NCBI GenBank assembly: GCA_002794515.1
Contig: PGTJ01000091.1
Coordinates: 1-8,430, forward strand
Length of the DNA: 8,430 nucleotides
From: Phototrophicales bacterium
GTDB lineage: Bacteria; Chloroflexota; Anaerolineae; Aggregatilineales; Phototrophicaceae
Reading direction: 5' to 3'
Shown: positions 1-6,652 of the stretch, one piece after another
How the letters are laid out: the number at the start of each line of letters is the position of its first letter
Position numbering within the stretch: position 1 is the first letter of the stretch
Made by a program: the position numbers and the translations under genes
The notes under the pieces: generated by a model
Told to the model about the DNA's origin: nothing
The model's input: only the letters and a program-made list of their open reading frames with translations
Databases searched by the model: none

Positions 1-63
1 ACAATATATAATTCACAAATGGATTGGAAGCCAAATATATCACCAGAAAGAGGGGATTTGTGA
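1..63 (+). CDS. C-terminal tail of a probable upstream gene (partial)
   Basis: Reading from base 1 in frame 1 gives 20 codons, ending in residues SPERGDL and a TGA at 61-63. That stop overlaps the ATG of the next gene at 63 in a TGATG arrangement, which is typical of translationally coupled genes. The piece is too short to recognise. It could instead be non-coding leader DNA: a TATAAT sequence lies at 7-12 and could be a promoter -10 box. The call rests only on the stop/start overlap. Confidence 0.3.
   Translation, partial: TIYNSQMDWKPNISPERGDL
48..55 (+). promoter_or_regulatory. Ribosome binding site of the WXG100-headed gene
   Basis: AAGAGGGG lies 7 bases upstream of the ATG at 63. It supports 63, not 164, as the true start of the WXG100-headed gene. 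The ATG at 164 has no purine-rich site of similar quality before it. Confidence 0.55.
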
Positions 64-148
64 TGGATAAGGTAGAAGTTGACTATGAAGAACTCCAGAA
101 AATAGTCAAACAATTTCATAAAATTTTAGCAAAACATCAGGCAGACAG

Positions 149-155
149 AAAAAAC
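149..155 (+). other. Frameshift site 1, A AAA AAC heptamer
   Basis: The reading frame that begins at 63 passes A149, AAA 150-152, AAC 153-155 and would stop at TGA 165-167 after 34 residues. A slip of -1 here moves into the frame that continues to 937 and preserves the WXG100 pattern. The heptamer matches the canonical X XXY YYZ slippery form in the correct phase. I see no clear stimulatory hairpin just downstream, so a missing base in the A run is at least as likely. Confidence 0.5.
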
Positions 156-163
156 TTGAATCG

Positions 164-937
164 ATGATTGACGAATTAAAGACTGACGGATGGCTTGGGC
201 GAGGGTCTGATAAATTCTATCAGGAAATGTATGGCGAAGTTTTGCCCAGCCTTAACCGTTTAGAAGCGGCTTTAGATAAAATCAGTGACGTGTTGGTTTG
301 GGTTATGCGGATTATGCGAGATGGTGAACAAAATGCCGCTAATCTATTTAAGGGTGGTGGTCTGGCAAATCTCATCGCCAATATGAAACATACAGTCGTT
401 GGCTTGCCCGATTTTCCACCCCCACCAGCACAACCAAGTTCTGGCGATGGGTCTGGGGCGCATGGGTCTAATCCATCAGGGCTAGGAAATAAGGTTAACG
501 AATTGCTTTTTCAACGAATATCAGATGTGGCTGAAACTTTAGGATTAGATGATGCCGCACGCCATATGAGGCATTACCTCAACAATACGGGCGATACTTT
601 GTTGATACGACCTGAAGAACTGATGCGAGATATGCCACAATTTCAAAATCGGGTTGATTATACTTTCAAGAACGACCTCATTCATCAAATTAATGAACGT
701 ATTGCGAATGAATATCAAGGACAACCCATATCGTTTAAGCATACAACACAATGGCTACCGTTTTATGCAGAACAGTCACAACATCTGAATTGGTTTTTTG
801 CAATGGGTGGCTTTAGTTATGCACATGGCGCAGAAGTAACCGTAACCCCTGACCCGAATGGTGGCAACCCAATAGTGAATGTTCGCCATCAACTTCATGT
901 ATTTGATCGCTATAATTGGGATGAGAAAAATCTGTAA
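164..937 (+). CDS. Longest uninterrupted segment of the WXG100 toxin-like gene
   Basis: This 257-residue frame is what an automatic caller would report. It starts at an ATG that overlaps the stop of the short frame from 63 (ATGA), so re-initiation is formally possible. It is unlikely to be the native protein, because it lacks the first helix of the WXG100 hairpin (encoded at 63-155) and the last ~72 residues of the C-terminal domain (encoded after 930). What it holds is the WLG turn at its residues 10-12, the second helix with EMYGEVLPSLNRL at 21-33, the proline-rich linker at ~82-106 and most of the tail domain. It contains no signal peptide or membrane segment, as expected for type VII substrates. 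Confidence 0.55.
   Translation: MIDELKTDGWLGRGSDKFYQEMYGEVLPSLNRLEAALDKISDVLVWVMRIMRDGEQNAANLFKGGGLANLIANMKHTVVGLPDFPPPPAQPSSGDGSGAHGSNPSGLGNKVNELLFQRISDVAETLGLDDAARHMRHYLNNTGDTLLIRPEELMRDMPQFQNRVDYTFKNDLIHQINERIANEYQGQPISFKHTTQWLPFYAEQSQHLNWFFAMGGFSYAHGAEVTVTPDPNGGNPIVNVRHQLHVFDRYNWDEKNL
926..937 (+). other. Frameshift site 2, run of five A then premature stop
   Basis: The frame carrying NWDEK reads AAT CTG TAA and stops at 935-937. The -1 frame is open from 925 and continues with SVTIGPLTITDEALGALH to 1155. One extra A in the run at 926-930 would restore a continuous protein. The local G AAA AAT sequence is not a canonical slippery heptamer, so a lost base is the simplest explanation. Confidence 0.6.
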
Positions 938-1159
938 CAATCGGTCCATTAACAATTACAGATGAGGCTCTTGGAGCATTGCACAAAGCTGGGCTTGCCA
1001 AAGAATACGAAATTCGTGGTACATCGAGTATTCAAGAAACAAGTTATCAATATACTGCAGAATTTAATCAACCATCTCAATTAAATATGCTTGATGATAG
1101 AACAGGCACCCGTGAGGATACAAATCGTGATCGTGGACCCAGAAAGGTAATATAATTAC

Positions 1160-1510
1160 ATGACAACAGAATCTCAACTCCCCAAATGGGTCAATAAGGC
1201 AATTTTAGATGTTATTACTGATTCTCAAATTCACAATATAACAGGCGGTATAGATGATTTAGTTTTGATTAAAGGCACAATCTTAGAAGAAGATATCCCT
1301 TATTTGTTGCAATTGCTCTCATTGGACAGAGAATTGCGAAAGAATTATCGTCCTATTCCGCCTATAGATGTTCATATAGATTGGTGGAATCCATATCAGA
1401 ATGCAGAATTTTATGGCTTAGCCGATTTAAGCATGGGGTATGCGAAGGAATTGGTTTTAGAAATTGCTTCTGATGGATATGTCGTTTATTTGCGAATTTA
1501 TCAGATATGA
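1160..1510 (+). CDS. Small acidic protein, candidate immunity protein
   Basis: This 116-residue protein starts 4 bases after the last stop of the toxin-like gene. It has roughly 17 acidic against 9 basic residues and no membrane segment or signal peptide, so it should be a soluble acidic cytoplasmic protein. The N-terminal half is predicted to be helical (PYLLQLLSLDREL around 47-59), and the C-terminal end looks like beta strands (ELVLEIASDGYVVYLRIY, 97-114). I do not recognise a named family. The immunity role is inferred only from position, size and charge, which fit how polymorphic toxin loci are arranged. It shares the low G+C of the toxin-like gene. A possible ribosome site, AGAAAGG, lies at 1141-1147, rather far (12 bases) from the ATG. 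Confidence 0.6.
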   Translation: MTTESQLPKWVNKAILDVITDSQIHNITGGIDDLVLIKGTILEEDIPYLLQLLSLDRELRKNYRPIPPIDVHIDWWNPYQNAEFYGLADLSMGYAKELVLEIASDGYVVYLRIYQI

Positions 1511-1524
1511 TAATTTGTATAACA

Positions 1525-1548
1525 GGGGCGCGGATGAAGGTGCGCCCC
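1525..1548. terminator. GC-rich hairpin between convergent genes
   Basis: GGGGCGC at 1525-1531 pairs perfectly with GCGCCCC at 1542-1548 around a 10-base loop. It lies 15 bases past the small acidic gene and 27 bases past the end of the minus-strand anti-sigma candidate, so it could end transcription from both sides. No clear T run follows on either strand, so it is not a textbook intrinsic terminator. Confidence 0.45.
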
Positions 1549-1574
1549 ACAAAGATAAGCACGACTAAAAATAA

Positions 1575-1970
1575 TTACATGGCGGGGAGTTCTTCCATAT
1601 CAATGGCTTGTTCGTCATGATTATTCATACGACGACGGATGATGAACATAATGCCCGCCACAATTGCCGCCAACCCTGTGGCGATTTGTACGCGCAAGGG
1701 CATCGGCACGGCGCGTAAGCGCGATAACATGCCTTCATCATCATTCACCAAATCGGCTTTGAGACGACTCACAAATCCATCGCTGGGGGCGTGTTGATGG
1801 GCATATTCACCCAAATGCAAGCTCAATTTGCGGATAATATCTACCAAGCCCATCAATTCGGGCGAGACAGGCTCGTCACGTAACATCGCATCTACATCGC
1901 GTTCCATCAAAATGGCGGTAGTCAGCGCATCGAGTTTATCCTCAATCGGGGTGTCATCTTGTGGTGTCAT
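1575..1970 (-). CDS. One-transmembrane protein, probable anti-sigma partner
   Basis: This 131-residue protein has an acidic, mostly helical N-terminal part (1-85), one hydrophobic span at about 93-111 (VQIATGLAAIVAGIMFII) and then RRR and a short acidic tail. Its ATG overlaps the sigma factor stop by 4 bases, so the two genes are coupled. Small membrane proteins in this position usually hold the sigma factor inactive at the membrane. There is no HxxxCxxC zinc-binding motif and in fact no cysteine at all, so it is not a classic zinc anti-sigma factor. PSDGFVSRLKADL (62-74) resembles a short segment I associate with Chloroflexota anti-sigma-like proteins. The function is inferred from context and topology. 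Orientation in the membrane is unclear because basic residues flank both sides of the span. Confidence 0.6.
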   Translation of the reverse strand: MTPQDDTPIEDKLDALTTAILMERDVDAMLRDEPVSPELMGLVDIIRKLSLHLGEYAHQHAPSDGFVSRLKADLVNDDEGMLSRLRAVPMPLRVQIATGLAAIVAGIMFIIRRRMNNHDEQAIDMEELPAM

Positions 1971-2611
1971 GGCAAAATCTTTCTCTTTCTACGCGGATTT
2001 TGGGCGGGTTGTTCCACTTCTTCGGTCGATTGGCGTTCTAATTCATCGCGTAAGGCGGTGAGTGTCCGATGATATAACGACTTAATCGCCCCTTCGCTCC
2101 GCCCCAAAATCTCGCCGATTTCGGCATTCGATTTGTGGTCGACAAATTTGAGATAGAGCAATTGTTGCCGATCGGTTGGTAAGCGCCGAATCGCGCTCAG
2201 CAAGCGCTCCCGTTCTTCATTGGCTTCGGCGGTATCTTCTGGGGCATCGGTCTTCAGGCTACCCATGACAAATTCATCTAGGGGGATGATTTTGCGCCGA
2301 CTTTTATCGCGGTGCCAATTGGCGACCAAATTATGGGCAATCCGATACAACCATGCCTGAAATGGCAAGCCTTTATCGACATAATGCTCGATATGCGACA
2401 TGGCACGAAAGAAGACCCGCGAGGTTAAATCTTCTGCATCGTGTGAATTGCTTGTCCGATAGTAGATATAACTATATATTTTCTTCACATACCGCTCATA
2501 CAGCGCCCCAAATGCCTCTTGGTCGCGCTTAGAGAGTTCTACAAGATCGGTATCTGCCAATTCTGTGTAATTCGGTTGTGGTTTTCGTTTGAATATCTTT
2601 TTCATCTTCAT
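1967..2611 (-). CDS. ECF-type RNA polymerase sigma factor
   Basis: This is a 214-residue sigma-70 family protein of the extracytoplasmic function type. Region 2 lies at about 37-75 and includes HDAEDLTSRVFFRAM, the segment that binds core polymerase and melts the -10 element. WLYRIAHNLVANWHRDKSRR (about 87-106) is the usual end of region 2. Region 4 (about 137-190) has the helix-turn-helix NAEIGEILGRSEGAIKSLYHR that reads the -35 element. The C-terminus extends some 20 residues with a basic end (RRKRKILP). The frame can be extended to a TTG at 2635, but the ATG at 2611 has GGGG about 11 bases before it and is preferred; a second ATG two codons later is also possible. It forms a two-gene unit with the membrane protein after it and is divergent from the chemosensory cluster. 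Its target promoters cannot be seen here. Confidence 0.9.
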   Translation of the reverse strand: MKMKKIFKRKPQPNYTELADTDLVELSKRDQEAFGALYERYVKKIYSYIYYRTSNSHDAEDLTSRVFFRAMSHIEHYVDKGLPFQAWLYRIAHNLVANWHRDKSRRKIIPLDEFVMGSLKTDAPEDTAEANEERERLLSAIRRLPTDRQQLLYLKFVDHKSNAEIGEILGRSEGAIKSLYHRTLTALRDELERQSTEEVEQPAQNPRRKRKILP

Positions 2612-2747
2612 ACTGATAATAACCCCGTTCGTCAATGTGCGTTGCGCCGTATGCGTATAATTGCCTGAGAATTTCCCTATATATGCTCAATATCCAATTC
2701 AAATGTATGCTACACTGAATAATATTTTGATGACATTGTGATCACCT
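2612..2747. promoter_or_regulatory. Divergent intergenic region, sigma factor versus cheA
   Basis: Promoters for both directions should lie in these 136 bases. Toward cheA the best -10-like sequences are TATGCT (2682-2687, with TTGCCT at 2661-2666 but a short 15-base spacer) and TACACT (2711-2716, with no good -35). An 8-base perfect palindrome GTGATCAC (2738-2745) sits just before the cheA ATG, where a ribosome site would be expected. No clear Shine-Dalgarno sequence precedes that ATG. None of these is convincing alone. Confidence 0.3.
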
Positions 2748-4988
2748 ATGGACGAAACACAACTATTACAAATTTTTTGGGAAGAAGCCAGAGAGCATCT
2801 GCAAACACTCAATGATGCCCTGTTACAAGTCGAGATGACCTCTGCTGGCGACAAGGACAAAATTCATGCCCTCGTCAAAGAGATGAACCGCATCGCCCAT
2901 AGCCTCAAAGGGGCGGCACGGGCGGTGGGTATTCATCGCATCGAGACCATTGGGCATTATTTAGAAGAGGTGTTTGCAGAAGCACTCCAAGACAAATTGG
3001 CGCTCACGCCAGAAGTATGTGATGTGATTTATGATGGGTTGGATGTGGTGCAAGCATTGGCAGATAATATCGAACCCGATGAGGAGGGGTTATCACACAC
3101 ATTGTTCCGCCTAGAGCAATTGGTGGCGCAATCTGCCCCTAGCCCATCACTGCCTATCGCGCCTATGGCTGGGGATGCCACCCAGAAATTAGCGACCGAT
3201 GTGGTGCATATCACACCACGCATCACCGATGAATCGGTGCGTGTGACAGTCAATAAGCTCGATTCGCTTATGGGCGAGGTGACGGAGTTATTCATCGCCC
3301 GAATGCACAGCGATGAACTATTGCGCGATTTACAGAACATCCGCCGTTTGCATAACAAATGGCAAAAAGAATGGCGCTCTGTTCGCACAGCATACATCCG
3401 CCTGGTGCGCCGTTGGCAAGAGGCGGGTGATGATGACAACCCAGAGATGACCACGCTACTGCGCTTTTTAGAATATAATCAACGTGTCCTCAGCGATGCC
3501 TATCGGTTGATTTCGCAAGCGGTGCAACATGCTATTCAAGACTCGGCGCGTCTCGAAGCCATCACCGACCAATTACAAGATGACATCGGCAAAATGCGCT
3601 TCATCCCGTTTGAATCGGTCATGAGCGGGTTTCAGCGCATGGTGCGCGATTTAGCCCGCGATTTAGGCAAACAAGTGGCATTAGATAGCGTGGGGAGCGC
3701 CATCGAATTGGATAAAGCCGTCTTGGATAACCTCAAAGATCCATTATTGCATCTGCTCCGGAATGCGCTCGATCATGGCATTGAGCGACCAGAAGAACGG
3801 GCGATGTTGGGCAAGCCGACCATCGGCACAATCCTCATCAGTGTCGAACAACGGGGGAATGAGGTGATCATCCGCGTTAGCGATGACGGGCGTGGGATTG
3901 ATGTGGCGAAAATCCGCCAGAAGGTGGTATCACAGGGCATCATGACCGAAGCCGAAGCCAATGCTCGTAGCGATGATGATATGCTCACCTACATCTTTCA
4001 TTCGGGGTTTTCGACAACCGATAATGTGACAACCCTCAGTGGGCGCGGATTAGGCATGGATATTGTCTTAGAACGCATCGGCAGTTTGCGCGGGCAAGTC
4101 GGTGTGAATAGCCGTGCGGGGCAGGGGACGGTCGTCACCATGCGCGTGCCGATGTCGCTCTCCCGTTTGCGCTGTATTTTGTTGCGAGTGGGTTTTCAAC
4201 GCTTTGCCTTGCCCTCGGCGATGGTGCTACGCATGGAGACCATCTATCCCGATACCATCTTCACCGTAGAAGGGCGCGAGATGATCATGCTCAATGGGCG
4301 CACATTGCCTTATGCCACGCTCGGCGGTGTGTTGAATATCCCCGCGACTGAATCCGATGCACATACACGCCAAGTGATGATATTGAACGCCGCCGACCGT
4401 GCGGTGGCATTTGAAGTCGATGAATTGTATCAGGAGGCGGAATTAGTCCTCAAGCCATTGGGCAAAGAAATTATGGGCGCGAAATTTGTGTCGGGCGCGG
4501 CACTGCTCGGCACGGGCGATGTGGTTATCGTTCTCGATGCCAACGACCTTGTGCGCCATGCCGTTGGGATGCCTATCCCCCGCCGAAAAATCGTCCCACA
4601 ACCCGCGCCGACAACGCTGGCGTATCGTCTACGGGTGTTGGTGGTCGATGATTCCATCACCACGCGCACCCTCGAAAAAAATATCCTCGAAGCCAGTGGC
4701 TTTGAGGTGATTGTCGCCATTGATGGTCAAGAAGCGTGGGAGATATTGTCTGAATACGACTTTGACCTCATCATCACCGATGTCGAAATGCCCAAGATGG
4801 ATGGGTTGGAATTATGTAAGCGCATCAAGTCCACACCGAAATATCAACACTTGCCCGTGATTTTGCTCACATCACTCGCTAAACCAGAGCAACGCGAGGC
4901 AGGGCTAAAGGCGGGCGCAGATGCGTATTTAGTGAAATCGCAATTTGACCAGACCGAGTTATTACAGACCATCAAAGATGTTTTATGA
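2748..4988 (+). CDS. cheA: Hybrid chemosensory histidine kinase CheA with C-terminal receiver
   Basis: This 746-residue cytoplasmic kinase has, in order: an HPt domain (1-~125) with phospho-accepting His51 in AHSLKGAARAVG; a proline-rich linker (~129-145); a dimerisation region starting near SVRVTVNKLDSLMGEVTEL (163-181), enlarged by a long helical stretch (~187-275); a GHKL ATPase domain with N box HLLRNALDHGIE (335-346), G1 box DDGRGID (379-385), F box FHSGFSTT (417-424) and G2 box GRGLGMDIV (432-440); a CheW-like docking domain (~470-605); and a receiver (~628-746) with acidic pair Asp634/635, phospho-acceptor Asp678, Thr708 and Lys730. All key residues are present, so it should be active. 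No separate CheY-binding P2 domain is evident. This layout is that of FrzE- and PilL-type kinases, which often control surface motility. The fused receiver may act as output or phosphate sink. It heads the cluster. Confidence 0.95.
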   Translation: MDETQLLQIFWEEAREHLQTLNDALLQVEMTSAGDKDKIHALVKEMNRIAHSLKGAARAVGIHRIETIGHYLEEVFAEALQDKLALTPEVCDVIYDGLDVVQALADNIEPDEEGLSHTLFRLEQLVAQSAPSPSLPIAPMAGDATQKLATDVVHITPRITDESVRVTVNKLDSLMGEVTELFIARMHSDELLRDLQNIRRLHNKWQKEWRSVRTAYIRLVRRWQEAGDDDNPEMTTLLRFLEYNQRVLSDAYRLISQAVQHAIQDSARLEAITDQLQDDIGKMRFIPFESVMSGFQRMVRDLARDLGKQVALDSVGSAIELDKAVLDNLKDPLLHLLRNALDHGIERPEERAMLGKPTIGTILISVEQRGNEVIIRVSDDGRGIDVAKIRQKVVSQGIMTEAEANARSDDDMLTYIFHSGFSTTDNVTTLSGRGLGMDIVLERIGSLRGQVGVNSRAGQGTVVTMRVPMSLSRLRCILLRVGFQRFALPSAMVLRMETIYPDTIFTVEGREMIMLNGRTLPYATLGGVLNIPATESDAHTRQVMILNAADRAVAFEVDELYQEAELVLKPLGKEIMGAKFVSGAALLGTGDVVIVLDANDLVRHAVGMPIPRRKIVPQPAPTTLAYRLRVLVVDDSITTRTLEKNILEASGFEVIVAIDGQEAWEILSEYDFDLIITDVEMPKMDGLELCKRIKSTPKYQHLPVILLTSLAKPEQREAGLKAGADAYLVKSQFDQTELLQTIKDVL

Positions 4989-5097
4989 TGCGATATAAAC
5001 CTGTTTGGATATTCTAACACCCTCCAAATGATGCGATGAGGACATTTTTCGCCTATAATTAAGATGAACAACAAGACGAACATATAGGTTAAAATCC
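4989..5097 (+). promoter_or_regulatory. Intergenic region cheA-cheB with possible promoter
   Basis: A perfect TATAAT occurs at 5054-5059, 38 bases before the cheB ATG. I see no matching -35 box at the normal distance (around 5031-5036 it reads ATGCGA). A 10-base direct repeat ATGATGCGAT lies at 4985-4994 and 5028-5037, the first copy overlapping the cheA stop. No terminator hairpin is evident, so read-through from cheA is likely, with an extra internal promoter possible. Confidence 0.35.
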
Positions 5098-6192
5098 ATG
5101 CCTCAATCGGTTATATCGACATCATCCACCACCACCCATAGCACATCGGGCGAAACCCGTGTGTTGATCGCCGAAGATAGCGCCACCATCCGCTATCATC
5201 TGACCATGCTCATCAACGCCACCCCAGGCATTAAAGTGATTGGCGAGGCGAAAAATGGCGAAGAGGCGGTGGCGATGGTCGAAGCGCTCCAGCCCGATGT
5301 CGTCTCGATGGATATCAATATGCCCCTGATGGATGGCTTAGAAGCCACACGGCGCATCATGGAGACGCATCCAACACCTGTTGTGGTGGTCAGTGGGTTG
5401 GTCGAAAAAGATGTCGAATTGTCGATGATGGCAATCGAGGCGGGGGCATTGGCGGTGGTCGAAAAACCGCCCGACCGCCGTGACCCACTTTATGAAGAAA
5501 AACAACGCCAATTGGTGCGAACATTGATGGCGATGGCGAATGTGTCGGTGGTCAGGCGCTCTGCATCGCGCCCAGAAGAAATCAAAAAGCCGATTACGGC
5601 GAATTTGGCATCACGCACACAACGCCCAGAAATCATCGTCATTGGCGCATCGGCGGGCGGTCCGAGCGCCTTGAATCATATCCTCAGCCATTTACCTGCC
5701 GATTTATCGGTGCCAGTGGTCATCGTCCAGCATATGCCCCCAGAATTCATGAATGGATTGGCGCGGTGGTTGGGCAAAAATTCGCGCTTGCGCGTCACGG
5801 TGGCGTTAGATAACTTACCCCTGCACGCAGGGACGGTGTATTTGGCACCAGGCGCGGCACATCTGGCAATTGCGCGCAATCATCATGGCTTGGTGGCAAA
5901 ATTACAACACGAACAGGGGGCGCATCGGCATCAGCCATCGGTCGATGTGTTATTTCATTCGGTGGCACAAGTGTGTGGTGCGCGAGCGGTGGGCATTATC
6001 CTCACAGGCATGGGTGATGACGGCGCAAGTGGCTTATTGGCATTGCGCCAAGCAGGCGCGCGGACATTCGCCCAAGACCGTCATACCGCCACTGTATTCG
6101 GGATGCCGGGCGCGGCATTGGCGTATGGCGCAGTCGAAAAAGAAGTCGCACTCGCCGAATTACCATCGGTGATGATGAAAGCGCTCTTGTGA
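5098..6192 (+). CDS. cheB: Chemotaxis protein-glutamate methylesterase CheB
   Basis: This 364-residue two-domain protein removes methyl groups from (and can deamidate) glutamate side chains of chemoreceptors, resetting their signalling state. The N-terminal receiver (~20-140) has the acidic pair Glu26/Asp27, phospho-acceptor Asp72 in SMDINMPLMDG, Ser99 and Lys123. The C-terminal methylesterase domain (~178-364) has the catalytic triad: Ser185 in GASAGGPSAL, His212 in QHMPPEF and Asp308 in LTGMGDDGA. The first ~20 residues are rich in Ser/Thr and precede the receiver. Length and motifs are normal for the family. The start at 5098 has only a weak ribosome site (AGG at 5086-5088). Its usual opponent CheR and its receptor substrates are not in the window, so they must be encoded elsewhere or further along. 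Confidence 0.96.
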   Translation: MPQSVISTSSTTTHSTSGETRVLIAEDSATIRYHLTMLINATPGIKVIGEAKNGEEAVAMVEALQPDVVSMDINMPLMDGLEATRRIMETHPTPVVVVSGLVEKDVELSMMAIEAGALAVVEKPPDRRDPLYEEKQRQLVRTLMAMANVSVVRRSASRPEEIKKPITANLASRTQRPEIIVIGASAGGPSALNHILSHLPADLSVPVVIVQHMPPEFMNGLARWLGKNSRLRVTVALDNLPLHAGTVYLAPGAAHLAIARNHHGLVAKLQHEQGAHRHQPSVDVLFHSVAQVCGARAVGIILTGMGDDGASGLLALRQAGARTFAQDRHTATVFGMPGAALAYGAVEKEVALAELPSVMMKALL

Positions 6193-6277
6193 AGGGATAT
6201 TCTTTTATCCATATAGGTAAAAAGATAATATATGGGTTATATTTGTACGATACGGTTATCAGTAAGAAGGATTTCTC
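6193..6277 (+). promoter_or_regulatory. Intergenic region cheB-cheY with CheY ribosome site
   Basis: This A+T-rich gap of 85 bases contains a weak hairpin (GGATA 6195-6199 with TATCC 6206-6210), a -10-like GATAAT (6224-6229) without a good -35, and a strong ribosome binding site AGAAGGA (6265-6271) 6 bases before the cheY ATG. A 14-base sequence at 6210-6223 nearly repeats one just before cheB. The strong ribosome site suggests CheY is made in larger amounts than its neighbours. Confidence 0.35.
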
Positions 6278-6652
6278 ATGGCACTAGAGGTACTTTTGGT
6301 AGAAGATAGTAAAACCCAAGCGGCACAAATCAAAGAGACACTCGAAAGTGTCGGTTTGCGTGTGCGCGTGGCATATGACGGTCCAGAAGGCATCAAAGAA
6401 GCAATCGATAACCCGCCTGCGTTGGTGGTGTTGGATGTTAAATTGCCAACCATGGACGGATTTCAGGTTTGTCGGAGGCTTAAGCGCAACCCCGCCACAC
6501 AGGATATTCCAATCATCATGCTCACCGAAAAATCGGGACCCCAAGCCACCATGTCGGGGCTACGGGCAGGGGCAGATGATTATATCCCCAAAGATATTTT
6601 TGCCTCTGAACATTTGATTAGCACATTACAAGAATTGGGTATTTTGGAATGA
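6278..6652 (+). CDS. cheY: Single-domain response regulator, CheY-like
   Basis: This 124-residue protein is a complete stand-alone receiver domain. It keeps the acidic pair Glu9/Asp10, phospho-acceptor Asp53 in VVLDVKLPTMDG, Thr83 in IIMLTEK and Lys105 in DYIPKD, so it should be phosphorylated by CheA and carry the signal to a diffusible target. It has no output domain. FQVCRRLKRNPATQDIPIIMLTEK is typical of receivers in PilG/PilH-like and Frz-like systems as well as flagellar CheY, so the target cannot be told from sequence. Its stop overlaps the next start by 4 bases (ATGA at 6649-6652), so the downstream gene is translationally coupled. Confidence 0.93.
   Translation: MALEVLLVEDSKTQAAQIKETLESVGLRVRVAYDGPEGIKEAIDNPPALVVLDVKLPTMDGFQVCRRLKRNPATQDIPIIMLTEKSGPQATMSGLRAGADDYIPKDIFASEHLISTLQELGILE

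Larger units (their letters stand above)
63..1155 (+). pseudogene. WXG100-headed effector/toxin-like gene with two frameshifts
   Basis: Three reading frames join into one recognisable protein: ATG 63 to about 155, then about 155 to 930, then about 931 to the TAA at 1153-1155. Restoring one A in each of two A runs (149-154 and 926-930) gives an unbroken protein of about 364 residues. Residues ~1-95 look like a WXG100 helical hairpin, with VDYEEL near the start, a W-L-G turn at residues 44-46 and a second helix ending near NAANLF. WXG100 proteins are substrates of type VII (ESX-like) secretion. A proline/glycine/serine linker follows (~116-140), then a C-terminal domain of about 220 residues containing NWFFAMGGFSYAHG and HVFDRYNWD. 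I do not recognise its enzymatic family. The layout of secretion head, linker and variable tail, followed at once by a small acidic protein, fits a polymorphic toxin with its immunity gene. The breaks could be sequencing errors in homopolymers, true decay, or (first site) recoding. Confidence 0.7.

Noticed and set aside
890..960. Resemblance of HVFDRYNWD to the D-x-Y-D active-site motif of colicin M-type phosphatases
   Set aside because: The fourth position is Asn rather than Asp and the following His-Arg pair is not seen. The match is too short to support a function.
813..1001. Minus-strand open frame spanning the second frameshift of the toxin-like gene
   Set aside because: The plus-strand frames on both sides give a continuous recognisable protein; the minus frame has no support.
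2738..2745. Palindrome GTGATCAC before cheA as an operator
   Set aside because: Eight bases is too short to claim an operator without further copies or a neighbouring regulator.
3029..3454. Minus-strand open frame of 141 codons inside cheA
   Set aside because: It is antisense to the linker and helical region of a clear CheA, is rich in Ser/Arg/Cys as expected from a shadow frame, and has no family motif.
4985..5037. 10-base direct repeat ATGATGCGAT after cheA
   Set aside because: Only two copies, one inside the cheA stop region. The GATG/GCGAT words are common across this cluster, so chance is likely.
5870..6172. Plus-strand open frame of 100 codons inside cheB
   Set aside because: It overlaps the catalytic end of CheB in another frame; its composition (many Trp, Cys, Arg, His) is that of an out-of-frame reading.
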